From Hyaloscypha bicolor E (taxonomy: Eukaryota; Ascomycota; Leotiomycetes; Helotiales; Hyaloscyphaceae), in contig NW_020194627.1 of NCBI RefSeq assembly GCF_002865645.1, positions 992,001-1,056,000 on the forward strand: a DNA stretch of 64,000 nt. The letters run 5' to 3'. Below the pieces are notes generated by a model, which saw only the letters and a list, made by a program, of their open reading frames with translations, did not search any database and was not told the DNA's origin. Below are positions 37,998 through 50,866 of this stretch, in pieces. The position numbers were made by a program, and so were the translations under genes. How positions within the stretch are numbered: position 1 is the first letter of the stretch; every line of letters begins with the position of its first letter.

Positions 37998-38264
37998 TAT
38001 TAGTATAGCTATAGTTATTAATAGTTATATAATATAGTTATATAATATAGAAGTAACTAGAAGTAATGGGATATAGGTAATAGGTAATAATTATATAACC
38101 TTGTATTATATAAGTAATTCGACTAATAAACTAGTTTCTTTTATACTTAGGTTTACTAGATTTAGGAATTATATATTAATACTATAATACTATAATTCTT
38201 ATTTCTAAATAATAACTTTACTAACTTTAATATAATAGTATTATATATTACTAGTAAACTAATA
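37998..38264 (+). repeat. Copia-2 3' LTR (267 bp)
   Basis: It pairs with 31801-32083 but is shorter in the heptamer zone, which is reduced to AGTAATGGGATATAGG-like sequence near 38060. Confidence 0.88.
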
Positions 38265-39489
38265 ATAGCTTATTTTTTATTAAGAATAATATTATAATTT
38301 CTAAGATTTAGAATAATTATAAATATATTAATACTTTATTTATTAATTAGAAATAAAACTTCTATATATTTCTTAGCGAACTTAGTTAGCTTTCTATTAA
38401 AACTATATATAATATAAAATAAAGAAAAAGGTTATAATTCTATTTCTAAGAATTATTTTATAAGCTAAATAAGTTTTATATTAATAAAAATATAATTATT
38501 AGTTCTAGTATTAATAAAAGAAAAAGACTTGATTTCTAATTTATTTATATTAATAGTATAGAATATTATAAAAGTATTTTCTTTTATTAGATAAATTAAA
38601 TTAATCTTTACTAAATTTATATTATAAGTTTCTAAAACAGAAACTTTCTTTAAAAATACCTGTTTTCTAGTTATATACTAGAATTAGAGCCTGAATTCTC
38701 TAAATACTTTATTTAAATAAAACCTAGATATTTTAGTAAAATAAAAACTAAGCCTGGCTTAATTCTAGAAAAAGCTATCTTGATTTCTTTATTATATCTA
38801 ACTAGATAATACTTAATATAATAACTAAATTTATTATAGTTATAATATTTAATAATTAAGAAATCTTTAGTCTTTATAGAATATTACTTATATTTATAAG
38901 AAGATATATATTTAATAAAAGTAATTAATATATACTCTTTAGATTTCTTTTTAGAAATATAAAAGAATATAATACTAGAAATAAACTTGGCTAAAATAGT
39001 TTCTATCTTTTTATATTTCTTAATTTTCTTATATATAGCCTTAATTTATTAATTATTAATAATATAATACTAAGTAAAGTAAGTAGTATTAATATAAGAA
39101 TTATTATAATATATATATACTAATTTCTAGAGCTTTAATAAAAGCTTTTTATTTAATTTATATTTAATATTTTAAAAACTAATATTACCTTTTATAAATA
39201 ATTATAAAAAAAGAATATAGAACTTCTAAAATATTTAATTAGAATATATTTAAAGCTTATTAAAATTATAGTAAATATTTTATATTTTATTAGAATTAGA
39301 ATATAGCTTCTTTAAATAGAAATATAATTCTAAGAACTAATAGTATTAATTCGAATTACTTTTATTTATATAAGAATTAGTTAGAATAAGAATATTATTA
39401 GTAAATTTACTAGAAATATAAATAATCTTGAAATTCTCTAAGAAATACAAATTAGTATTTTCTTATAGTTTATTCTTAATCTAAACTAG

Positions 39490-39675
39490 CTAATTATTAA
39501 AAATAATATAATTTTTAATAAAGAGAGTTAAATCTAGAAGCTTAGTAATTCTAGTATTTCTAAAGGAAATATAAGATATAGAGAATTCTAAACAGAAATA
39601 AATAGAAAATAGTTTAGAGTTTTTTAGAAAGAGATTCGGAATATAAATAAATAAAATAGGAACTAATAAAAGCAA
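39490..39675 (-). pseudogene. Gypsy-1D gag fragment (62-codon open stretch)
   Basis: This is a surviving sense-strand piece of Gypsy-1 gag. The segment F-S-I-S-Y-I-S-F-R-N-T-R-I-T-K has counterparts in copies A (about 1805-1885) and B (about 51785-51850). It starts and ends without gene signals and is not a functional gene. Confidence 0.7.
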
Positions 39676-39807
39676 GAGTAGCCAAAGCTATTATAAATTA
39701 ATTTACTATAACTATATAATATTTAATATCTTTTTTGAGTTTAATATTCTAAAACTTAGTATTCTCAAAAAGGCTTTTAGTATTTTTATAATTTATTTTA
39801 TATAAAA

Positions 39808-40087
39808 TATTATAGCTATTATAATATATAATACTAGTAAGAATTAAACTAGAACTAGTAAAGTATTTAGTATTTAAGTAAGGTATCTAATATCTGAATA
39901 TAATATCTATAGTTATCTAATAGTTATATATAACTCCGAATTTAAGCTAGTATATAAGCCTATATATAGCTTGTAATTATTTAAATCCGAGGCTCTTTCA
40001 AAATTCTTTTCTCTTTTTAGTTTTAAATTATTAAAATAGAAATAGTCTAATTATAGTTTCTAGGCCCTAGATCTTATATTTATAATA
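39808..40087 (+). repeat. Gypsy-3 5' LTR (about 271-280 bp)
   Basis: It ends TTTATAATA and includes GGTATCTAATATCTGAATATAATATC, a relative of the GATATCTGGTATC motif in the Gypsy-1 and Gypsy-2 LTRs. The left boundary is set by loss of Gypsy-1D homology. Confidence 0.7.
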
Positions 40088-41651
40088 TAATTTAAAGCTT
40101 ATCTATTTCTTAATTTAATAGAGAATTTAAATAATAATTTATTTAATTAGTTTTTAATAAGTATAAATATAATATATTATAGCTATTTCTATACTAGTTA
40201 ACTAATATTAGAATAAAAGAAAGCCCTAGACCGGCTAGATAAGCAAATAAGCTAGTAACCTTATTACTAAAGAAAATATAAGAAAGTAAGTCCCGAAATA
40301 ACTAGGTAAATTAGAAAGAGCTATAATATAAGATACTATTAATATATTACTAGAAAATAAACTAGAGTCTTTTATTAAGTTTTCTAAAGAGTTCAAATAT
40401 TTTATTAATACTTATAATATAAAAAATACTTTCTTTTAAAGAATAAATGAAAAAAAGAAACCTGTTTTATTAAAGGCAGAATTTCAAGAGTTATTCCGGA
40501 ATTCCGAAGCTTTATATAAAAAGATTATTAAGCTAATTCTAAAACATATAATATTCTTGCTTATAGCAAGAATTATTATAATTAGCTAAAAGAAACTAAA
40601 TAAGTTTTATAAAAGAATAAAGCTATTATTAAAAAGCTTATTATATAGCCTACTAAAATAACTAGTTCTCTTATTCTAGAAAATAAATACTTAATTAAAT
40701 TCTCTAATTCTTTTATTTTTAAAAATATAACTAAAAACGGTATTATTTTTAATAATTAATTAGTTTAGATTAAGAATTAATTCTATAGTAATTCTAATAT
40801 TTACTAGATAAAGAATCTTAAGATTATTTATATATCCGGTTATATAAGTAGCTATATTTTTATACTAATCTTTTCTTACCTAAATTAGAATAATTAATAT
40901 ATATATAAGACTATTAGAGAACTATATATTTATTTAGAGAGGCTATATAGTAATTCGAATAAGAAATATAATACTCGGTAAGTATTTAAAGAATTATTTA
41001 TAAAAAAGAATTAGATTTTCTAGAAATTCTATATTCTATTTTTAAGATATATAGTAAATAGAAATATTAATCTATAAACCTTAAAAATAACCTAAATAAT
41101 AAGCTTACCTAAAAGCTTTAAGAAACTATAGCTATATATTATAATAATTCTACTATTTATATTATAGAATTTATATAGTATTATATTATAAATAACTAGT
41201 AAATTCGAGCTTATTATAAAAAAAAAGACTAGATATTTAAGAAAGCTAATAAAGATATAAATAAGCTAAATTCTAGAGGTATTTCTTATATAAAGCCTGC
41301 TTTTAAGACCCTAGTAATAGATAAGTCTATTATCTTAAAGCCCGAATTCTCTAATTTCAAATACTATAATTATAATAAATTTAGTTATATATTTAGGAAT
41401 TATCTAGAGCTTAAAATAAAATATATAAAACAAGTCTTAGTAGCTAAACTAATAGTATTTACTATAAATAAGCTATTTAAAAATATAAAATAAAGAAATA
41501 AAAATCCCTAAAAGAAATTTCTTTTTTAGAACTATAATATATTAATATAATAGAAGTTAATTTAAGTTAGTTATTAGAAAATAAAGTATTTATATTTCCT
41601 TATATAATTAGTAATAATAGATTAGATATTAAAACTTCTTTTTTTATTAAT

Positions 41652-41885
41652 TATAACGGCTAGTATTATATAATTGATTTCAGCCAAAGGAATTGGTTTA
41701 AGCTAAGGTTCCAAGCTATAGTTCAAACCAAGCTTGCTTCCAAAGCTCGGCGTTTTAGTGGTCTTGGCTATACCTACTTATCCACTGCCACACCTCACTC
41801 CTTCTCTCCTTAGCTTTAGATTCTATAGGATATTGGAATTATAGATCTTTAAGTATTATTCTATTGCTTTATTTCTGCCGTTATA
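41652..41885 (+). repeat. Solo LTR in Gypsy-3 protease, partly unmutated (234 bp)
   Basis: It starts TATAACGGC and ends GCCGTTATA (from TGTAACGGC..GCCGTTACA), with target duplication TTAAT at 41647-41651 and 41886-41890. Excision with one TSD restores the protease frame around D-T-G. The centre (41680-41830) keeps high GC while the ends are RIP-altered. It is related to the solo LTR at 22496-22696. Confidence 0.85.
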
Positions 41886-43935
41886 TTAATATTAGAATAA
41901 ATAAAATATACTTTTATTAATTTTAAGTTTATAAAAATAATTAAATAATTTCTAGATATTAAGCCTAATTAATTAATATTATTCTATAATATAAGAAGAT
42001 TTAATAGTAAGTAGGCCGCGTTTATTACTTACTATATTAAGCTTATACTTTTAATTAATAAATAGAAAGTTCTAGTATTTATACTAGTTATAGAATTAGG
42101 CAAATATAATATAATTTTAGGATAATAGTAGTTTATAAATACTAGTATTCTAATTAATTATAAGAATAGAAGATTAATCTAGCTAGATAATTAGCCTAGA
42201 AAAAAAGATTAAAATAAGATTCTAATTATTATATATAAGAACTTGAAATCTGAGAAAAGTAATTAGTACTAAAAAGATATAAATAGAAGAAATAAAGCTA
42301 TAGCTATAGATAAGTTCTAGAAACCTTAAATTATAAAAAGAAAACCCCTTTATTTTTTCCTAAGCCAGGCTTAGAAAGCTATATATAATAAAAGAATTAA
42401 ACTCGATTTTATAAAGAAATATAAATAGCTTTAGAAAATATAAAAGTTTTTTTTAAGCTAAAAACAGAAATATTAAAACTATATTATTTAAAGAAAAGCT
42501 ATAAGATCTAGTTAAGGCCTATAATTAATATTATAGGTATTTTACTAGCTATTTTCGAAATAAACCTATAAAAGAAAAAGAATATTTTCTTTATAATATT
42601 ATTTTCTGAAATTAATAAAAAGCTAGAATTATAGTAAAAGAATAAGTTTATTCCGGAATAAGTAATAACTAGAAGAGACGGAGCTATAGTAGCTAGTAAG
42701 AATCTTACTAGAGAAATTCAAGAATTTTATAAATGTTTTTTTAAAGAAAATATTAAATATCTTATTTCTATATTAATTATAGAATTATAAGATTTAGATT
42801 AATAATTCCAAAGGCTCGGAAAGCCTAGAGTATTTCCCGCTTTATTAATAGTTAACCTATAAGCTATAGAAAATTAAATATTTCCTTAAAAAGAACTTCT
42901 AATAGGACTTTATTAAGCCAAGCTAATTTCCTTTTATATCTCTAATTCTCTTTATAAAAAAGGCTAATAGAGCTTTCTAATTCTATATTAATTATTATAA
43001 GTTAAATAGCTTAATATAAAAGAATTTTTTTTTCTTTATTTATAAAACCCTTATATAGCTAGCTTAAGCTAAAGTCTATATAAAGCTAGATATTTAGTAA
43101 GTATTTTATTAGATTCAAATAAATCCAGAATTAGAAGAACTTATAATATTTTATATAAGATATAGAGCCTATAAATATAAAGTTCTTTAAAAAAGCCTAA
43201 CTAATAATTCTATTATATATTAGAAGTATATAAATAATATTTTCTTTAATTACCTTAATATCTTTTATATAGCTTATTTAGATAATATTCTAATTTATTT
43301 AAATAATTTCCTGAACTATAAAAACTATATATAAAATATTAGCCTTTAAGCAAATATTAAGAAATTAGAGTTTAAAATTACTTATATAAAATATCTAGAC
43401 TTTATTATTTTTATTAAGGATATTAAAATAGATTTAGATAAAATAGTAATTATTAAGAACTAGTAATTACTAATAATAATTAAAAGAATATAAGGCTTTC
43501 TAAGCTTTTATAATTTTTATTAATACTTTATTATAGAATATAGCTATATAATAAAGCCCTTAATAGCTCTAATATATAAAAGAATTTCGTATAAATAAAT
43601 AGGTTAATATTAAAAAGATTTTACTAAACTAAAATAAGCTATATTCTTAGTACTAATTCTATATTATTATAACCCGAATCTTTTTATTATAATTAAAATA
43701 AATATATTAAATAAAGTTATAACTAGTATTTTCTTATAATAAGATTTCTAGATAAAACTCTAGTATCTAATAGTATTTTTCTCTAAAATTATATAATTAA
43801 TAAAGCTAAATTATAATATCTATAATAAAGAAATATTTACTATTATTCTTTTTTTAACTAAATAAAAAATAGAGCTAAAAGGCCTATAAGAGGCATTTTT
43901 TATAATTTATTTAGATTATTAAGCTTTTAAGTATT

Positions 43936-44067
43936 TGTTACGTGGTACCAGTCACGTGGTACCACTGCACGTGACTTAGCGTGTAGCCAGTGCTTTTAGC
44001 CCGGCAGACAGCCTTCAGCTCAATTCAAGCTCTTTACTACTACTGCAATAACCACCTTATCGTAATA
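43936..44067 (+). repeat. Solo LTR in Gypsy-3 RNase H, unmutated, CACGTG-rich (132 bp)
   Basis: It starts TGTTACGTGG and ends TCGTAATA, with target duplication GTATT at 43931-43935 and 44068-44072. It contains three CACGTG-like sites within about 40 bp (ACGTGGTACC, CACGTGGTACC, GCACGTGAC). A mutated homologue is at 30222-30347. There is no coding capacity. Confidence 0.87.
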
Positions 44068-45803
44068 GTATTTTATAATTATAAAGAAACTTTTAATAAA
44101 ATAAACTCACTAAATAAAATATCTTTTCTATTATTATTATTTTAGATTTATATATTAGGTAAATAAATTAAATAAATAAGTAAATACCCTAAATAAAAAA
44201 TATAAGAATATAATTATCTAAAATAAAATAATAATAGCCTATTAAACCCAAATTCTGCTCTTATAATAAAAGATTAATAATAATATTATATAGGATCTCT
44301 AATTAGCTCTAATTAAGTTCTTAATAAATCTGACTTAAAAAGAAATCTAATATAATAATATCTAGTTTATAAACAAGCTATTAAGTAAAAACCGAGAGTT
44401 ATTAGAACTAGAAAAGCTATAGAATAAGGCAAGAAATAAAAAGAAAAATACTTAAATATTATAAAGTATTTTTTTTTATAATATAATAAACTATTTATAT
44501 TTAATAATATAATAATATTCGAGATATTCTTATATATTACTTTTATTTAAAAGATATATATATAGCCTCTAATAAAATATCTAGAAAAAGCCAAGCTTTA
44601 ATAGCTTCTTTAGGCCTATTATTACTAGTTAGATTAGGAAATAGATATTAATTAATATAAAAATAATTATTATATCTACTAATAATCTTATATTTTTAGA
44701 AATAAGAAGCCAGATTTCTTATATTTATTATTAGTTCTTAATTATCTCTAGTAATATATATTAGTAAATTTTAAAAAGTATCTAGAAAATAGAAATAAGT
44801 ATAATATAATAATAATCTTTATTAATTATCTAGGTAAATACTCTATTATAATTCCTATTTAAAATATAGTTATAGCTAAAGAATTAATATTTCTTTTTTT
44901 TATTTATATAATTTACTAAATTAGTATTCCGGAAACTATAGTATTTAATTAAAAGCTCTAGTTTATATTAGATTTCTAAAGCAAGTTCTATAAATATATT
45001 AGTATAAAGCTTAAGTTATTAATTACTAATTATTCCTAAACTAATAACTAAATAGAAATTATTAACTAGTATTTTAACTAATAGCTATATTTTTATATAA
45101 ACTACTATTAAAATAATTAGAATAACTAAATAGTAATAATTAATTACTAGTAAATAGCTTTAATTTATAAGATTATAGGCTAGTTTCTGTCTTTTATAAA
45201 AAAGAGCTATAAATTACAAATATTATTTAACTAGGAAACCTAAATATAATTAGATATCCCAAAGAAAAAGCTAAATAAATAAAAAGTAAAAGCCCTAGTA
45301 ATATAGTTCTATAAATTATAATAAAAGATATAAAGAAATATAATATAAATATAAGAATATTATATTATTTAAGCTAATAAATACTACTAACTAGTAGATT
45401 TTGAAATAGGAAATAAAATATAAATTATTACTAAATACTAGAAAAATAATTATTTGAGCTATAAGCTAGCCTATTAAATAAAAGAATTATATGAAATTCT
45501 AAAATAATAAAATATTTCTTTAGGCTTAAACTACTAGAATTAATAAGAATATATCCGGTATTTTATATAGAAAAGCTATATAAAAACCCAGGTAATTCTT
45601 TTTCTAAATAAGCAAATTCAAAGCCTTTATTATTAGAATTATAAAATAGAGAAATAAAGTATAAAACTCAAGAAATATTAGTAGTAAAGTTATTTTATAA
45701 GAAGCTAAAATACTAAGTTTAGTAAAAAGAATAAAATTCAGATCTAGAATAATATCCTGTATTTTTATTAAATAATAATACTCTAGTTCTTTAGAGCTTC
45801 TAT

Positions 45804-46076
45804 TATTATAGATATAGTATTTAAGGCTTAGAAAGCAAGATAAAAAGTTTCTTATAAAAACAATTTAAAGCTAAGAAAGAGAAAACTAGAATATAAGAGG
45901 CTATAAGAAAGTATATATATTCTATAGTATACTAGTTTTAAAAAAGCTAGCTTTCTAAATATTTCTAGTATATTTCAAGTATACTTCCCTAATAAAGTAG
46001 CTATATTATATATATCTAGGAGGTATTTAGTATCTAGTAAGGTATTTTAGATATTAGATATTTAGAAATTATAATA
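45804..46076 (-). repeat. Gypsy-1C 3' LTR (273 bp)
   Basis: It starts TATTATAGATATAG and ends AATTATAATA. A minus-strand polypurine tract (AAAGAAAGAAG) adjoins it at about 46079-46090. Confidence 0.9.
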
Positions 46077-49000
46077 TTACTTCTTTCTTTAGAATAAGCT
46101 TATTTCCGAGCTTTATAAAAGCTATTAATTTATCTAATTTTGTATTATTTTTCTTTCTAAAATAAACTAGTATCTCGGATATAAATATTATATATAAAAA
46201 GCTAGTATCTTTATTATATAACTTAAGAGAATTTATTATTATTTCTATATAGTTCTAAATAAGTATTATTTTTTATATAATCTAGCTAATATTATAGGTT
46301 TTATAAAGATTCTAGTATATTAATATTATTATTATAAAAACTTTATAAAATCGGGAAGCTATTACTTAATACTAAAGCTAAATATTATACTAGATCCTTA
46401 TTTTAACTAATTTACTAAATTCTATACTTTAGCTTATTTCTTATTAGTTTAATTATAATAACTTATTTAATATTATATTTTTATTTATTATTCTCTAGTA
46501 TTAATAAAAATAGTTCCGGATTTATTTAGTCTAATAAAGAATTCTAGGGATTTTTTTTTATAGCTTTTCTATATAGAAAACTAGATATATCTTTATAGTT
46601 TCTAGTAATTTTAGAAGAAAAAAATAATTATATTATTCTAAAATTTCAAATAGGCCTTTTATTTAGTTCCCTAGCTTCTAGTTTAAATAGTCGGATTTCT
46701 AGTACTTTATAATATCTTATATTTTATTTCTGACCTTGAAATTAATTAAATAATAGTATTTATTAGCTTATATTATATATTATTCCTATATTTGCTTTAT
46801 ATAGCCTTAAGTAAATTACTATAATTTATGTAATTAATTTACTAATACTTTAGCTTTATTTCTATTTAGCTTCTCTTTAGGCAAGTTAGCTTTAATAAAA
46901 GAATTCTAGTCTAGAGAAATATAAGGCTTATAGCCCTTTTTAGTTATAAACGAGAATTAGCTAATAATTTTATACTAAAAAGAGGCTTATTAATAATTAA
47001 TTATAGTAATTTATTTATTCTAGTTAATATATAAATATAATCTCTATTTATTTATTTATTTAGAAATAATTAGCTATAAAAAGCTTAAGCTTTATATTAA
47101 TTCTTATATAGAATTTATTTTAAAAGTCGAATATAAATTAGAATTTCTAATCTAATATAATTATTTCTGGAATATCTATTTAATATATTATATAAAGTAA
47201 AAACAGAAATACTAGCTATTTAGCTATAATTATATCTTATATAGAAATTATAATTAGGTATTTAAATAAGTAATTCACGAATATAATAACTATATTATAA
47301 TACGATTTATTTTCTAAATAGTTTTTAAAGTTTATAGTAATATATTACTAGAAGTAATTAGGAACTAGAAAAAAATAAAGTAAATTAGGCTTCTTATTTC
47401 TAGATATATATAATTTCTTATAAGTATAATAATTACTATAATATTAATTAATATTTTTATTTATAAATAGCTAGTAATATTACTTTTTTAATAGCTAATA
47501 AAGCTTTATATATCTAGAATATCTAGAAAGAAATTTATTATATATTTTATAAATTAGGGCAATTTATAAAAGTAATTTAGAAGTTATTTTATTCTCTATA
47601 ATATAAAGTCTTTTATAATATAAAAAAAGGCTATTTTATAGTATTTAGATATTACTTTTAGCTTAGACTATTATATATAGCTTCTCTAAATCTAGTAATA
47701 TATAATTATTTTATAGGATCTTATTTATAAGTTATAAACTATTATATTTAATAAGAGTTTCTAATAATACTTCTATAAGAGCTATTATAGTAAAGTTTAC
47801 TAATAAAACTTTTAAGAAAATGCCTTTTTCTAGAGAAATTATATTTCTAATAGAAATATTCTTTTCTAGAAAGTTTTTAATATATATTTGGTTTTTAGAA
47901 CCGAATTCCGAATTAAGTAAACCGACTTTATAAAGTATTACTATAAACTATAAGTTATAAATAATCTCTGAATTAATCTTATTTTTAGGAAAAAGTATTT
48001 GGGTTTATAACTTTTTCTTAATCTGGCCCTAAATATTTACTTTATTTTATTTTTATAATAAAATATTTATTTACTTATTTAATTTTCTAGAATAATATAT
48101 TAGCTTAAAATAATAGTAAAATAAAAGTTTAGCCTATCTAGCTTATTAAGAAAAGAGCTTCTTAGTAATTATAAAGTACTCTAAGATATAATAATTAGAA
48201 TAGATTTTAAAAGAAGTATTCTAAAGGCCTTTTAGCTTAGTTTTCTATTTCTCTAATACTTATATTATAATAAATATCTTTTTATTATATATATTATAAT
48301 TAAGCTTTATTAGAAATATAGTTTTAGAAAAATAAGCTATAGGATATTAAAGGCCTATTTCTGGGTTTTATTAAGAAAGTAGACTAGTAATTATTTCTAT
48401 TATTATTAGTAAATCTAGATTATAGTATTATAGAACTAGAATAGAAATTATAGCTTTCTTTAGGTAACTAAAAGCCTTTTAATATTATTTAGATTATTTA
48501 AAGAAATTTTTTTTTTATAATAAAGTAAAAGATCTAGTAATTTATTTATATTTTCTAATAAAATATTTATAAAAAACATAAAAGCTAAAGAAGAACTATA
48601 TATCCTTAATTATCTTTAGAAATTACTAGTTATATATTACTTTAACTTTATTAGAATCTATTTTAATACCGGATATAAAGATAATAAAGCCTAAATATTT
48701 TATATATATAATTTTAAATTCCGATTTCTTAATATTTATTTAAAGGCTAGTAAGATATAAATAATCTAATACTTTTTATATATATTATATATATTTTACT
48801 AGATTCTCTAAGTAAATAAAAATATTATTAAGATATATTATATAAAAGTTATTTAGATATTTAAAAAGTATATTATTTATATAGTATTAATATATAGCCG
48901 GGCTATTTATAAGGCCTTTCTAGAGAATATTATATTTATATACTTTATAGTAAATATAAAACATTATTAGTTTCTAAAAGTTCGGATTTATAGCTATATA

Positions 49001-50592
49001 ATAGAAAGCTTAGTAAATATCTAATTTAGTATAAATCTTAGCTTTAAATAATTAACTTAAAGTTTTATTAATAAGTAAAAGAAAATATTAATTTTTTCGG
49101 GTAATATTATTTAGATAATAGAAATTAATATAAAAATATAAACCTCTATTTATTCTTTTTATAAAAAGAACTAGTAAAATAAAAGAAATCTAACTAGCTT
49201 TAATAAAGCCTTTATCTAGATTATTTTTCAAGAAATACTTGATTTCTAGAAGCTTTTAAATAAACTATTATTAAATAAATTAATATCTAATACTTTTAGT
49301 TCTTTTTAGGCCTTTAATTTAAATCTTATAATTATATAGTTTATAAGAAAGAAAAGTATTAGATTTCTTTTTAAAGAAAATAAAAGTATATTTCTTAAAT
49401 TCCGGAAGTAATATCTTTTATAATTACTAAAGCTTTATTCTTTCTAGTTATTAATTTTCTGGGCCAGAAATAGCCTTCTTTTTCTGAGCTTTAAGCTCTT
49501 TATTAATCTTATAAATAAAGATTTAACTAATAATATTATCTTTTCTCTTAGTTATATAATTAAATATTATAAAAATAAGAATAGCTAGATCTAATATTTG
49601 CTTTTTATTAAGGATCTTTTTCTGCTTTTTTAGTTTTTATTTAGATATTATATTTTAATTAGATTATAGAAACATCTTTTTTATAGTCTTATATAATTCT
49701 CTCTAATTAGTCTAAAAAAAGAAAAATTACTTAAGAATAAAAAGTTTCTAGAAATAGCTTATAATAAAAATTTTTTAATTAATATTTTTTTAATACTTTT
49801 TATTAAATTATTTCTTTAGCTATTATTAAGAAATACTAATAATATAATTAAATTATATAGATTTAAGCTTATTTTTTTTTTTTTTTAGCTATATAAGCCT
49901 ATATTTTCTATAATTAACTAGAATATTAATATATATTATTTATTTTCTATTAAGAATAATATTATAATTTCTAAAATTTAGAATAATTATAAATATATTA
50001 ATACTTTATTTATTAATTAAAAATAAAACTTCTATATATTTTTTAGTAAATTTAGTTAGCTTTCTATTAAAACTATATATAATATAAGGTAAGATAAAGA
50101 GTTATAGTTTTATTTTTAAGAATTATTTTATAAGCTAAATAAGCTTTATATTAATAAAAGTATAATTATTAGCTCTAGTATTAATAAGAAAAGAAAACTT
50201 AATTCCTAATTTATTTATATTAATAATATAGGGTATTATAAAAGTATTTTCTTTTATTAGATAAGTTAAGTTAATCTTTACTAAATTTATATTATAAGCT
50301 TCTAAAATAAAGACTTTTTTTAGAAATATTTATTTTCCGGTTTTATACTAGAATTAAAGCTTAAATTCTCTAAATACTTTACTAGAATAATATATTCTAG
50401 TAAAATAGAAACTAAATCTAGTTTAATTCTAGAAAAAGCTATTTTAGTTTCCTTATTATATAAAACTAAATAATATCTAATATAGTAGCTAAATTTATTA
50501 TAATTATAATATTTAATAATTAAGAAATCTTTAGTTTTTATAAGATATTATTTATATTTATAAGAAAATATATATTTAATAAAAGTAATTAA
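46077..50592 (-). pseudogene. Gypsy-1C pol remnant
   Basis: Minus-strand sequence is collinear with Gypsy-1A from chromodomain (about 46400) through integrase (about 47400-47500), RNase H and RT (about 48800) to protease (about 50190), then the start of gag. It is heavily RIP-mutated with no usable frame. Confidence 0.82.
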
Positions 50593-50866
50593 TATTATAA
50601 TTTCTAGATATCTAATATCTGAGATATTTTACTAGATATTAGATACTTTCTAGATATATATAATATGGCTATCTTATTAGGGAAATATACTTGAAATATA
50701 TTAGAAATATTTAGAAGGCTAAGCCTTTTTAGAACTAGTATATTATAGGATATATATATTTCTTTATAGTTTCTTATATTCTAGTTTTTTCTTTTTTAGC
50801 TTTAAATTATTTTTATAAAAGATCTTTTATTTTATTTTCTAAATTCTAAATACTATATCTATAATA
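50593..50866 (+). repeat. Gypsy-1B 5' LTR (274 bp)
   Basis: It starts TATTATAATTTC and ends CTATAATA. The leader TATTTAAAGCTTA follows, as in Gypsy-1A at 972. Confidence 0.92.

Larger units (their letters stand above)
31801..38264 (+). mobile_element. Copia-2, complete RIP-degraded copy with recombinant flanks
   Basis: This 6,464-bp plus-strand element has LTRs at 31801-32083 and 37998-38264. Its flanking pentamers do not match (CTAAT at 31796-31800, ATAGC at 38265-38269), and the flanking Gypsy-1D sequence jumps by about 3.2 kb. It is less mutated in places than the minus-strand copy. Confidence 0.9.
30857..39807 (-). mobile_element. Gypsy-1D, RIP-degraded, split by Copia-2 and internally deleted
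   Basis: The two parts are 30857-31800 (3' LTR, chromodomain and integrase end) and 38265-39807 (protease to gag), on the minus strand. They are separated by a complete Copia-2. Compared with Gypsy-1C (46733 to about 49935), about 3.2 kb covering RT, RNase H and integrase is missing at the Copia-2 site. The gag end is cut by Gypsy-3. Confidence 0.85.
40088..45798 (+). pseudogene. Gypsy-3 gag-pol remnant
   Basis: A CX2CX4HX4C zinc knuckle is at 41362-41403 (TGY/CAY to TAY). The protease D-T-G triad is split by a solo LTR at 41652-41885. The RT Y-L-D-D box is at 43275-43286, with one aspartate codon kept as GAT and one changed to AAT. RNase H is split by a second solo LTR at 43936-44067. Integrase follows to about 45300, then the C-terminal tail. 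All frames are broken by TAA and TAG. Confidence 0.82.
39808..45803 (+). mobile_element. Gypsy-3, Gypsy-1-related retrotransposon, 3' end displaced beyond window
   Basis: This plus-strand element has a 5' LTR at about 39808-40087. It is cut at 45803 by Gypsy-1C, so its 3' LTR should lie beyond the right edge. The LTR end and leader (TATAATA then TTTAAAGCTTA) match Gypsy-1 at 963-985, but the body is clearly diverged, so it is a sister family. It is inserted in Gypsy-1D gag. The exact LTR start (39808 or 39817) is ambiguous because of a TATTATA duplication. Confidence 0.8.

Noticed and set aside
43936..44067. SINE or tRNA-derived element interpretation of the CACGTG-rich unit
   Set aside because: TG..CA-like inverted ends, a 5-bp TSD and the lack of an A-rich tail fit a solo LTR better.
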